A stretch of 64,000 nucleotides of DNA from Candidatus Brocadia sinica JPN1. Lineage in GTDB: Bacteria > Planctomycetota > Brocadiia > Brocadiales > Brocadiaceae. The notes beneath the pieces were generated by a model. It was given only the letters and a program-made list of their open reading frames with translations. It had not been told where the DNA came from and searched no databases. Made by a program: the position numbers and the translations under genes. The stretch spans positions 3,283,052 through 3,347,051 of the forward strand of contig NZ_BAFN01000001.1 in NCBI RefSeq assembly GCF_000949635.1. The letters run 5' to 3'. Positions 32,745 to 40,740 of this stretch are shown here, one piece after another; position 1 is the stretch's first letter, and every line of letters starts with the position of its first letter.

Positions 32745-33377
32745 TTAAAAAAACGGATTGTGTTGTTTCTCCTCTCCAATGGTGGTAAATATCCCATGTC
32801 CTGGGTATACAATTACATGGTCTTTTAAGATAAACAGACGGGTTCTTATTGAACTTATTATCTTTTCATAAGAACCGCCATAGAGATCTGTCCTTCCAAT
32901 CGACCCCGCAAAGAGAGTATCTCCCACAAATACTGCATCATCAATGAGGAAGCATGTGCTGCCCGGAGAATGTCCTGGGGTGTGTATGACCCGTATCGTT
33001 TCATTCCCAATAAAAATTTCCTCATTGTCGGTAAGTGGTCTGTCTATCTTTGGAATAGGAATGGACGGCAATCCAAAGGCATCCGTTTGATCATTGAGAT
33101 AATTCAAAAGTGGAATATCTTCCTGATGAAGCAGGAACTTTGCGCCAGTCAAATCTTGCAAAGGCCTTACTCCGCCCACGTGATCAAAATGGGCATGCGT
33201 GTTTATCATGAGTCGTAAGGTGAGATCATGTTTTTTTACTATATTCAGGATTTCTTCATGGTCACCACCGGCATCAATAACTATTGCTGCGTTGTCTTTT
33301 TTGGAACCGATAATATAACAGTTCACTGCTAGGGGACCTACTGCTAATGTCTCAAAGATTATGTTGGGTAATTTCAT
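32745..33377 (-). CDS. Metallo-beta-lactamase fold hydrolase (glyoxalase II-like)
   Basis: A 210-residue zinc hydrolase with the metal motif THAHFDHVGG, a later HTPGHSPGS (His ligand), FVGDTLFAGSIGRTDL (Asp) and YPGHG (last His), the full set of the family. Likely a thioester or sulfur-transfer hydrolase. I use the ATG at 33377, because it overlaps the upstream stop as ATGA and matches the family start (LPNIIFETLAVGPLAVNCY). It is coupled to the zinc-ribbon gene before it. Confidence 0.93.
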   Translation of the reverse strand: MKLPNIIFETLAVGPLAVNCYIIGSKKDNAAIVIDAGGDHEEILNIVKKHDLTLRLMINTHAHFDHVGGVRPLQDLTGAKFLLHQEDIPLLNYLNDQTDAFGLPSIPIPKIDRPLTDNEEIFIGNETIRVIHTPGHSPGSTCFLIDDAVFVGDTLFAGSIGRTDLYGGSYEKIISSIRTRLFILKDHVIVYPGHGIFTTIGEEKQHNPFF

Positions 33378-33625
33378 GAGTTGGCAAATCTGATTTTGCA
33401 ATAGTATTGGAGCGCTCTTTTATTAAACGTCTCATTTTCCATTGATTTTTTTACATCTATAGTTTCTCTCGCAAATGTACTGTGACAATTCTTGCAGCGC
33501 CACAACTCATGATTTTCGAATAATCCTTTTTGTTTTTGCAGACCAATAAATATGAAAGTACTGCCGTTACAATGGGGACATACAAACTCATCCTGAATAG
33601 TATTTTTGTTTTCTTTAATAACCAT
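33374..33625 (-). CDS. Small zinc-ribbon protein
   Basis: An 83-residue protein with two CxxC pairs (CPHC and CKNC, about residues 18-50) forming a zinc ribbon, and no other domain. Its TGA overlaps the ATG of the hydrolase gene by four bases (ATGA), so the two are translationally coupled. The role is unknown. Confidence 0.75.
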   Translation of the reverse strand: MVIKENKNTIQDEFVCPHCNGSTFIFIGLQKQKGLFENHELWRCKNCHSTFARETIDVKKSMENETFNKRALQYYCKIRFANS

Positions 33626-33808
33626 AATTACACCTGCCTTCTATGAATGCGTAGTTATTAAAATTCTTACGTTGTCCTATAATATGTATGATTTTATAGA
33701 AAAGTCAACAATAGCCGGCCGAAAAAGGTGAGGAGTCGCACAATACATCCTAATTATAGATATTAGAAGGGCTTTTGTGCATTAAGGGACATTCCTGTCT
33801 CTACTTAA

Positions 33809-33967
33809 TCAATTATTGTAAATAACATTGCTATTCTTACTGCTGTCCCGTTTCTTATTACGACGGGCTTTTAGATTCATAGATGCCTTTGCATCACTAT
33901 AACAATCATCACAGCCATAAGGATATTCGTGGCAATGTGAACAATCATTCTTAAAATGCTTTTTCAT
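33809..33967 (-). CDS. Cysteine-rich miniprotein (52 aa)
   Basis: A 52-residue basic peptide with CSHCHEYPYGCDDC, two CxxC pairs likely to bind zinc or iron, and a Lys/Arg-rich tail. The ATG overlaps the stop of the upstream small gene (ATGA), and GAAGGAG precedes it. The overlap and cysteine pattern make it a real gene. No family recognised. Confidence 0.65.
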   Translation of the reverse strand: MKKHFKNDCSHCHEYPYGCDDCYSDAKASMNLKARRNKKRDSSKNSNVIYNN

Positions 33968-34152
33968 GACGAATTTTCTCCTTCTTCTCTCCTATCTAAC
34001 TGTTTCTGTTTGTAATATTCATTTGAATGAGTGTGTTCCAGAAACAGTTTATAATTCGTATATTTTATCCATATCTCAAATTCCTGAAATTCTTTATCCA
34101 GACTATGGACATAAATGTGAGTTTGATGTTTAGTAACAGTAATACTTTTCAT
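33964..34152 (-). CDS. Small hypothetical protein coupled to the cysteine-rich miniprotein
   Basis: 62 residues, charged, with tyrosine- and His-rich segments and an acidic C-terminus (REEGENSS). Its stop overlaps the start of the downstream miniprotein by four bases, the main reason to believe it. No motif is recognised. Confidence 0.55.
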   Translation of the reverse strand: MKSITVTKHQTHIYVHSLDKEFQEFEIWIKYTNYKLFLEHTHSNEYYKQKQLDRREEGENSS

Positions 34153-34305
34153 AACAATAAACAGGAAATAATTGTTTCTTTCATGCTGTTTTACAATAAA
34201 ATATATTTTAATTTGTGACTTTTATCATAAACTTTTATACTATTAATTCGCTGTTCAGAGTAGTGTTATTATCGGCTCTTTACCTTGGAAATTTAGGATA
34301 TTTTT

Positions 34306-35217
34306 ATGAACTTTATCCCGAAACAACACCTGGAAATTGGCAACTACCTAAAATACATCGAAGAAATCCTCAACAAGTGCGATAAGGGAATTGAATACTG
34401 CAAGATTTGTCCCAATGAGTTCGTATGTTCAGAACTGGAAAAGGACGATTTCGGTTTAGCTGGTTCAACCATATCAGATGTATTAACTGCCATCCAATAT
34501 GCCCTCAGTAAGGTTCCTGGATATCTAAACCCCAAGAAAAGGAATGAACTCAAGGATCATATAAGAAACTACATTAATGAATCCCCTACTCATGAAAGAG
34601 GCATTTGGGAAAACAGCATCATGGATATCTTACTCGATGACAAGCTTGCCAATCAGGCATATAAACCCAGAGTAAAAACAGGTGAGATCAGGACACTTCT
34701 CACCTATAACTCCAGGATTAGCTTTTCTACTAGTTTGAAATGTTCATACTCAGAAAACGAAACATCGTTCCGGGATATTTCAGTGACTTTACCTGGGGAA
34801 ATTTTTTCAAATAGTATTTCGGGTGTGAATCATTTTGTCCAGTCCAAACACATCAACAATATAATTATTCCCCTTACAACTCATATAAAATACGGCATGG
34901 AAAAGGGTATGACTGAAATCGTCCAAAGGTGTAGTTTAAACGAAGCGGAGCTTGCAGCCGCTTTATGCTATTACGCCTTACTTACAAATGCCCCTATTCC
35001 AGAAAATATTGCAGTGACAGGTGGGTTGGATAGTCAGGGAAAAACGCTTAGTACGGAATCACCGGATGGCAAAATAGAAACGGTTTTGAGGGAATTGCAT
35101 TTCGTGGACACAATCATCATTGCAAAAGGTGCATCATTGAACATCCCTGTCCCTCAGAATATAAGCATAATCGAGGTCAGCGATCTTGAACAGGCATTTG
35201 ATAGCGTATTCAAATAA
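34306..35217 (+). CDS. Protein with Cys cluster and degenerate Lon-protease-like C-terminus
   Basis: A 303-residue cytoplasmic protein. Residues 25-47 contain CDKGIEYCKICPNEFVC, a cysteine cluster that could bind metal. The C-terminal third (AALCYYALLTNAPIPENIAV, then TGGLDSQGK, then a VDTIIIAKGA segment) resembles the S16 fold of Lon: helix, TGxL strand, and a late alpha/beta unit. The catalytic Ser motif (PKDGPSAG in Lon) is absent and the Lys position is altered, so peptidase activity is unlikely. The similarity is by eye and weak. It appears monocistronic. Confidence 0.6.
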   Translation: MNFIPKQHLEIGNYLKYIEEILNKCDKGIEYCKICPNEFVCSELEKDDFGLAGSTISDVLTAIQYALSKVPGYLNPKKRNELKDHIRNYINESPTHERGIWENSIMDILLDDKLANQAYKPRVKTGEIRTLLTYNSRISFSTSLKCSYSENETSFRDISVTLPGEIFSNSISGVNHFVQSKHINNIIIPLTTHIKYGMEKGMTEIVQRCSLNEAELAAALCYYALLTNAPIPENIAVTGGLDSQGKTLSTESPDGKIETVLRELHFVDTIIIAKGASLNIPVPQNISIIEVSDLEQAFDSVFK

Positions 35218-35328
35218 CGACGTGGCAATTTACCTTCGAAAACTTTACCCGGAAATCAGAAACGAGGTTTTGAACATTTGAATTTGTAATTTTGAAATTG
35301 TGTTGAGTTTTGGCAGGAAGGAGGATGC

Positions 35329-35784
35329 ATGAAGGTTAAAACAGTTTTCACTACTGTACTAATTTTCCTGTTGATCACAAAGCTGGGAGTTGATAGAGTC
35401 CGTGCGGATAGAGTAAATACTTCAATCCAAAAAATTCAATACCCGTCAGACTGGGCAATTAACCTGGATCGTCGCACTGATACAGAGGATATAGTAAGAG
35501 CTCCATTTGGTAAAATCGAATATTTAACAAGTCAGGTAACCGGTATAGGGCATGGACGTCCAGGCACTGAGGAGTTTCTCAACGCTGAGATTCTGGTTAA
35601 ACTCAAGGAAGATAGCAATATATACGGATTTAGTTTGGTATATTCCGACGGACGCGGACACGGAACTACTGGAGCAATGTTTGATACGCTTCTAGCAGCG
35701 CTTGTTAACGATCTGAGGGTAGAAATCCTCTATTATAAGAAGGACGGAGCAAAACAGATTGTACGAGTTACAGTTAAAAAATAG
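35329..35784 (+). CDS. Secreted hypothetical protein
   Basis: A 151-residue protein with a signal peptide (cleavage near RVRA) and a strong ribosome-binding site (AGGAAGGAGG). The mature part is a predicted small beta-rich domain with GIGHGRPG and YSDGRGHGTTGAMFD. I do not recognise the family. Confidence 0.75.
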   Translation: MKVKTVFTTVLIFLLITKLGVDRVRADRVNTSIQKIQYPSDWAINLDRRTDTEDIVRAPFGKIEYLTSQVTGIGHGRPGTEEFLNAEILVKLKEDSNIYGFSLVYSDGRGHGTTGAMFDTLLAALVNDLRVEILYYKKDGAKQIVRVTVKK

Positions 35785-35945
35785 GCGATGGCATATCAAA
35801 ACCGGGATCAACAAAATTGTGTTTCAGAGCCAAATAAGGAATTCCAATATAAAAGGATGGCACGAACTTCGCCGTAAGCGTTCAGTTGAACGACGAACTT
35901 GTTTGTCCATGCTTTTCTAATTTTGTGACCTGATATCTTAGTGGT

Positions 35946-36149
35946 TTAGACAGTCAGATTCGGTCTTAATACAAAGGCAATAAAGAGTTCGCCCATCCCG
36001 CTGGAAAGCAAATTCATAAAAATATCCCTTACATCAAAAACCCACAAGGGTAAAAAGGCGTAGATTGCCGAAACATACGAAATAACGATCCCCCATTGCC
36101 ATTCCCGGGAGATTTTTTTCAAAAAGCTGTAATTAATGTTTAGGGACAC
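35946..36149 (-). CDS. Possible small membrane protein
   Basis: A 67-residue frame with two hydrophobic helices (GIVISYVSAIYAFLPLWVF and a second near the C-terminus, GELFIAFVL). It lies in an otherwise gene-free stretch (35785-36262). Weak ribosome-binding site. It could be a remnant of a larger membrane protein. Confidence 0.35.
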   Translation of the reverse strand: MSLNINYSFLKKISREWQWGIVISYVSAIYAFLPLWVFDVRDIFMNLLSSGMGELFIAFVLRPNLTV

Positions 36150-36262
36150 AATTCACTTATTGTTAAGCTGTTTTACGGAAGGATTCATAGTACATGATAG
36201 AAGTAACCAAAAGAGTTAAAATGAAAAATCAAAATGCAAAATGTCACACTAAAATTGCCATA

Positions 36263-37744
36263 CTAAAACTTCACCGTCAATCCCTGGGCCATCTTGATTT
36301 CTCTGGCGTGGTTGACCGTCCATGCCGTACGGTGCGTCACCACATCAATCAGTGTACTGGCCGATGGCAATCCCGTCCCGCTCTTTTTTACGCCACCAAA
36401 GGGCAAATGCACCTCAGCCCCAATCGTGGGCAAGTTCACATACCCGAGGCCATATTCACAATCATCTCGTATCCTCTTCGCATTCCGAAAGTCTTCAGTA
36501 ATTACTGCACAAGTGAGACCGTAGTCCGTATCGTTATGCACCTCTATAGCTTCGTCAATATCTTTTACCGGGATAATAGCGACATGGGGGCCAAAGACCT
36601 CTTCACGAAGCACCCGGCTCTTTGGATTGTTCTGCATACGATACACGAATGGAGACATAAAATAGCCCTTTTTGTATTCATTACCCGTGAGTCTTCCACC
36701 ATCCAGCAGCATCTTTGCACCCTCCTTTTTTGCCAGATCATTATATCGTGTAATCTTTTCAGTTGCCGCCTGGTTAATCACAGGACCCATAAACACATTT
36801 TCGTCAAGGGGATCACCGATTCTCATCCTTTTGGTTGTCTCAACAAATCTCCTTTCAAATTCAGCCAATACCTTTTCGTGAATAATTAACCGGCTTGCAG
36901 AGGTACATCTCTGTCCCGATGTCTTAAAGGCGCTGATAATGGCTGCATTTACCGCGACGTCCAGGTTGGCATCGTCGAGAACGATTAAGGCATTTTTGCC
37001 GCCCATCTCGCAGGCGCACATCTTATCGTAAAATCCGGCAACAATTTGCTTTATTTCTGAACCTACGTCATTGGAACCCACAAACAACACTACATGGGTA
37101 TCCGGATGTTTCACCAGAAAATCCCCACATCCTCCCTGTACCACGTTAATAACACCCGGCGGGAACCCTGCCTTATGTGCATACTCGGCAATCTTATTTG
37201 CCGTACATGCCGTCTCCCTCGAAGGTTTGAGAACAACCGTGTTTCCTTCCACTACCGAGGGACAGATGAGCCATAAGGGAATGGCAAAAGGAAAATTCCA
37301 CGGTGTAATTGCCGCTACAACCCCCTTGGGTTTCCGGCGCAGAAAAGCATCTTTTTCCGGAATTTCAGAATCAATCACATCACCGTGAGGCATCCTCACG
37401 GTACCGAATACATACTGGCACATATGAATTCCTTCAGTAACATCGGCGCGTCCTTCGATAATTCCCTTTCCACATTCTTTTGTTACCAGTCGTGATAGTT
37501 CTTCACGATCTTTTTTCAGGAGTTGGGTAAATTCGTCCAGATACTCACCGCGTTTAATGCGGGACAAGCGCCTCCACCCATAATAGGCCGCTTTTGCAGC
37601 GCTGACGGCATTATTCACATCCTGTTCCGAAGAAAGGGGAAACGTCCCCAATACCTCATTGAAATTAGCAGGATTTCTGCTTTCAAACCGATCGCCGGAA
37701 GTGCCATCTACAAATGCCCCATTGACATAATTTTTCCCTTCCAT
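36263..37744 (-). CDS. NAD(P)-dependent aldehyde dehydrogenase
   Basis: A 493-residue enzyme oxidising an aldehyde to the acid. The catalytic nucleophile is C280 in SGQRCTSASRL and the general base Glu246 is in CEMGGKNAL; the cofactor region PWNFPFAIPLW and the late EEVFGPHVAI are present. The overall pattern is nearer to the semialdehyde-dehydrogenase groups than to ethanol-type acetaldehyde dehydrogenases, but the substrate is not determined. No operon partner on the same strand. Confidence 0.94.
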   Translation of the reverse strand: MEGKNYVNGAFVDGTSGDRFESRNPANFNEVLGTFPLSSEQDVNNAVSAAKAAYYGWRRLSRIKRGEYLDEFTQLLKKDREELSRLVTKECGKGIIEGRADVTEGIHMCQYVFGTVRMPHGDVIDSEIPEKDAFLRRKPKGVVAAITPWNFPFAIPLWLICPSVVEGNTVVLKPSRETACTANKIAEYAHKAGFPPGVINVVQGGCGDFLVKHPDTHVVLFVGSNDVGSEIKQIVAGFYDKMCACEMGGKNALIVLDDANLDVAVNAAIISAFKTSGQRCTSASRLIIHEKVLAEFERRFVETTKRMRIGDPLDENVFMGPVINQAATEKITRYNDLAKKEGAKMLLDGGRLTGNEYKKGYFMSPFVYRMQNNPKSRVLREEVFGPHVAIIPVKDIDEAIEVHNDTDYGLTCAVITEDFRNAKRIRDDCEYGLGYVNLPTIGAEVHLPFGGVKKSGTGLPSASTLIDVVTHRTAWTVNHAREIKMAQGLTVKF

Positions 37745-37840
37745 AGTTCTTCTTCCTCCCTCATAGATTTATAGAGGTTTTACCTTGCGAATTGGCAGAT
37801 ACTAAAAGTATACATACTTTCAGTTTGTTTGATATAGTAT

Positions 37841-38059
37841 TTAGCAAATTCCTTCTTTTCCTTTAAGCAACCGGAAAGTATCCTCATATGTGCATTCGCG
37901 GGAACCTATTGCAACAATCTTAATTAGCTTTTGGCCTGAAATCCTGCATATTATTCTAAATCTGCTGACTCGAAAACTTCTCAAATCCGCAAGTTTGTTT
38001 TTTAGTGCTTTTCCTAAATAAGGATTAGTGATTATCGGTTGTAGGGATGCCTTGATTCT
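37841..38059 (-). pseudogene. RelE/ParE-type toxin remnant
   Basis: This frame encodes NPYLGKALKNKLADLRSFRV and RFRIICRI, then IVAIGSRECTYEDTFRLL, the conserved second half of RelE/ParE toxins. It has no start codon; it is in the same frame as the antitoxin and follows directly after its TAA. About 20 N-terminal residues are missing, so it should be inactive unless read through. Confidence 0.7.
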
Positions 38060-38233
38060 TTAGATGAGGATGCAAGTTATAGTTTCTTTCCAGCGTTCAA
38101 ATTCATCCGGACTCGCCAAAACAGCGGCAGGTGAACCATTTTTTGTAATTATCACCTCTTCGTCGGTGGTACTAACAGTTTCAACGAGGCTGCTTAGCTT
38201 CATCTTTGCTTCTGACAGAGATAAGGTTTTCAT
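38060..38233 (-). CDS. Phd/YefM-type antitoxin, C-terminally truncated
   Basis: A 57-residue protein with the DNA-binding N-terminus of the family (MKTLSLSEAKMKLSSLVETV) and VIITKNGSPAAVL. GGAGG lies 10 bases upstream of the ATG at 38233. Normal members have 80-90 residues; here the toxin-binding tail is lost after ERWKET by a deletion that also removed the toxin's beginning. Confidence 0.75.
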   Translation of the reverse strand: MKTLSLSEAKMKLSSLVETVSTTDEEVIITKNGSPAAVLASPDEFERWKETITCILI

Positions 38234-38302
38234 AATAAAAAGACCTCCATTAAAATTGACTAGAATTATGGTCATAATAGTGCAGATGGGCAAAATTGTC
38301 AA

Positions 38303-38881
38303 TCTCTTTGTTCCCGTTTTCCTTGGGGACTTCGTGAAGTTGGTTAAAGTTGTGCTTGTGATATTCCTTTAGGGCGGTCTTGTTTGTAAGGGTATCGTCC
38401 TCTGCACCAATTTTACGCTCAAGTCATTTCAGAAAGCCTTTATTTCCTCGTTCTTCTTTAAACTATTTACATCAATCACTTGCATGACAGGATGGGCAGG
38501 AAGCCGTAAATAATGTCAGACTTTCCAAGAAAATATGTTTCAATTTTTATAATAATTATCAGCGTTGTCCGGTTAAGTAATTGCGGATGAGCGGCATTGT
38601 TGCTCTTTGAGATTATCGAGACCTGTCTGCTGACAGGTGGGATTTGGTAGATCATTTTTAAGATTGCGGGCTTCATTTTGTATTTTGATACGCAACTCTG
38701 TGGACAATGCTGAATAAATTCAAATATAAAGATAAAAAATCCTATAAGTATAACTCTTAAGACAAAAGGGAATGCCGATTTTATAGGTAACCTGAAGTAA
38801 ACGAGAAAATAGCAATCACTTATTTCATCAAAGTAGGAATGATTGGCCTATGTAGAAGGGATTGAAACAGACAGACAATTA
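38303..38881. other. Intergenic region without recognisable gene
   Basis: About 580 AT-rich bases between two pieces of toxin-antitoxin debris. Only short frames with no protein-like composition. No RNA gene, repeat or promoter that I can defend. Confidence 0.4.
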
Positions 38882-39266
38882 AGGATAATAGTCGTTGATT
38901 CGCTTAGGCTTCTGCTTTTGCCATCCCTGTAGCAAGGCAGAGGCGGTAATCTTAAGAATAATTAGAGGCGATGATACCCTCTTAATTTCCGGGGAAATCA
39001 TCAAAGAGGTCTTAGAAGTGCTATCCACAAAATTCCATCGTGACAGAGAGGCAATCAGTGATGCAGCAGTTTACCTTTCGGGTATTGCTCAGGTGATAAA
39101 TCCAACAAAAAAATTCGAGTCTTTAAAGACGATCCTGATAACAGAATCCTTGAATGTGTTTTATTTTGGTAAAGCAAATGCGATTGTAACGGGCGATAAA
39201 GAAATGTTAAAATTGAGAAAATACAAAGGGATTAAGATTATAAGCTTAAAGGAATATTTGGGCTAG
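38882..39266 (+). pseudogene. PIN-domain toxin, frameshifted
   Basis: The C-terminal part (ANAIVTGDKEMLKLRKYKGI) is typical of COG1569-type PIN toxins, which are RNases. The N-terminal RIIVVD with the first catalytic Asp (38897) is in another frame, and the acidic segment KDDPDNRILEC near 39120-39165 is in a third. At least three indels are needed to restore it. The open frame beginning at 38895 therefore encodes a false middle. No antitoxin gene is visible upstream. Confidence 0.7.
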
Positions 39267-39330
39267 CGTGAGTTTATTATGGCTGAAGGCCAAAAGCAAT
39301 ATAACGTTAATCCAGTCAATGTGTTAGAGA

Positions 39331-39357
39331 GGGTGTTAGTTGTATACACTAACACCC
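39331..39357. repeat. Perfect 10-bp hairpin
   Basis: GGGTGTTAGT (39331-39340) and ACTAACACCC (39348-39357) are separated by TGTATAC. There is no T-run on either side, so it is not a standard terminator. It overlaps the stop codon of the small minus-strand frame 39336-39518. Confidence 0.75.
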
Positions 39358-39518
39358 TGAAATTTCAGACGATTCTTGTGGAAATCCTTAATTCCTAACG
39401 CATTCATTAAAAATAATGTGTCGCTTTGAAAGATTGAAAGATTGTATATTTTAAACGTTTTTTTAACTAATTCGCGCTCTATTTTTGCAATGGATTCTAC
39501 GGGCCGTATCTTAGCCAT
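39336..39518 (-). CDS. Possible small hypothetical protein
   Basis: A 60-residue basic frame (MAKIRPVESIAKIERELVKK start) with a helical N-terminus. No family recognised; weak support. A 10-bp hairpin sits over its stop codon. Confidence 0.3.
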   Translation of the reverse strand: MAKIRPVESIAKIERELVKKTFKIYNLSIFQSDTLFLMNALGIKDFHKNRLKFQGVSVYN

Positions 39519-39787
39519 GAGTGAAAGTATAGCAATACCGATGATGTCCCAAATAGGTATGGCATAAGTACGACATGGATAAATAGAGGTTTTTGTATGT
39601 TTTTGCTATGGCAAGGCTTACAAAATACGGGCAAATAATCAAGTGGTTATTTCCAGGCATTTTCAGGCTTTTCTCTGTCTTTTTCCATTTTCTGATTTCT
39701 TTTGATCCTATCAATATTTTCAACTCGTTCATGGGAATTGATTTCTTGGTAATTCCAAAGATCTATCTGCTTCTTGCGATCTTCGTA

Positions 39788-39825
39788 ACACAAAAAGACA
39801 ATTCATACGAATTGCCTTTTTGTGT
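39788..39825. repeat. Long near-perfect hairpin
   Basis: Two 17-base arms pair at 16 of 17 positions around a 4-base loop (left arm ACACAAAAAGACAATTC, right arm GAATTGCCTTTTTGTGT). The arms themselves contain A5 and T5 tracts. It is in a 1.2-kb stretch (39267-40455) with few genes and might act as a bidirectional terminator. Confidence 0.7.
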
Positions 39826-40037
39826 TGTCTTCAAGAATTTGCCAAATATCTGCATTTGGCTTATTGTTTTAGTGCGTTGATTTATGGCATCAGCAGTTCA
39901 ATCTTTTTCAGCCTTTGAGAGTAAGTATTCGCATTTATAGCACTTCTTTTTCTCTGCCATAGCTAAGCCTATCTACAGAATATTTTCGCTTATGTAACCG
40001 CTTTTACATAAGCATTCATAGTTTTTCAGTCAGGTGC

Positions 40038-40199
40038 TTATTTCTTTTCTTCTATTTTCTCCTTTACCTCTTCTTTCTTTTCCCCTACCTTCTTCTTTAC
40101 CTCTTCCTTCTTCTCCTCTGCACTTACAGAAATGACATTACTGCCAGCAAACATCAATGCTCCGATAAAGGCAAGACCAATACTAAACTTCTTAAACAT
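40038..40199 (-). CDS. Small secreted Lys/Glu-rich peptide (53 aa)
   Basis: A 53-residue precursor: signal peptide about 1-27 (core IGLAFIGALMFAGS, cleavage near VSA), then a mature peptide made almost only of Lys, Glu and Val (EEKKEEVKKKVGEKKEEV), which should form a charged single helix. A very strong GAGGAGG lies 9 bases upstream of the ATG. A perfect palindrome is 45 bases further upstream. Similar low-complexity exported peptides exist in many bacteria; the function is unknown. Confidence 0.7.
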   Translation of the reverse strand: MFKKFSIGLAFIGALMFAGSNVISVSAEEKKEEVKKKVGEKKEEVKEKIEEKK

Positions 40200-40243
40200 T
40201 TTTTTCTCCTCCTCATAATTATTGAAAACTCAAACCAAACCTC

Positions 40244-40257
40244 CGAGAACGTTCTCG
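40244..40257. promoter_or_regulatory. Perfect 14-bp palindrome, candidate operator
   Basis: CGAGAACGTTCTCG is perfectly self-complementary. It lies 45 bases upstream of the start of the secreted KE-rich peptide gene (minus strand), where a repressor or activator site would be expected. The regulator is unknown. Confidence 0.5.
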
Positions 40258-40455
40258 AAATACCCAATTGGCTTTTCTCTAGCACAAGTATGCTATAAAT
40301 ACGCTATATTTGCAATATAATCATCCTTATACAATGAAAAATAGTGTATATAATGTACCCCAAAAACTGGACAGTATGTTAAGATAGAAAATCATGCCTG
40401 GCTAAAGGCAGGCATGGAAGAGAAAAAGGTTTGGAAAGGGGGTATAAAATAAGAG

Positions 40456-40740
40456 GTGGAGAGGAAGCAATATAATGGGGAATTTAAGGCGAGAGTAGCG
40501 ATAGAAGCGATAAAGGGGGAGAAGACTGCAAACGAGCTAGCAGGGCAATATGGGGTACACCCAACGCAGATAGCACAGTGGAAGAAGCAGGTAATAGAAG
40601 AGATACCGAGGATATTTTCGCTGAAGAAGGTGCAAGATGCCAGAAAGGAGGATGAATTGCGTGCGTCGTTGTACCAGCAGATAGGGCAATTGAAGGTTGA
40701 ACTGGATTGGCTGAAAAAAAAAGTTGGGATCAACGGTTGA
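40456..40740 (+). CDS. IS3-family transposase OrfA
   Basis: A 94-residue protein with a GTG start, containing the helix-turn-helix FKARVAIEAIKGEKTANELA and GVHPTQIAQWKKQ that binds the IS ends, and a leucine-zipper-like tail. The gene ends in an A9 run (40714-40722), where slippage could join it to OrfB. Confidence 0.9.
   Translation: MERKQYNGEFKARVAIEAIKGEKTANELAGQYGVHPTQIAQWKKQVIEEIPRIFSLKKVQDARKEDELRASLYQQIGQLKVELDWLKKKVGING

Noticed and set aside
39511-39880. 73- and 95-codon overlapping frames on opposite strands
   Set aside because: No ribosome-binding sites or family signals; the plus-strand frame is hydrophobic low-complexity sequence, and the hairpin at 39788 lies inside it.
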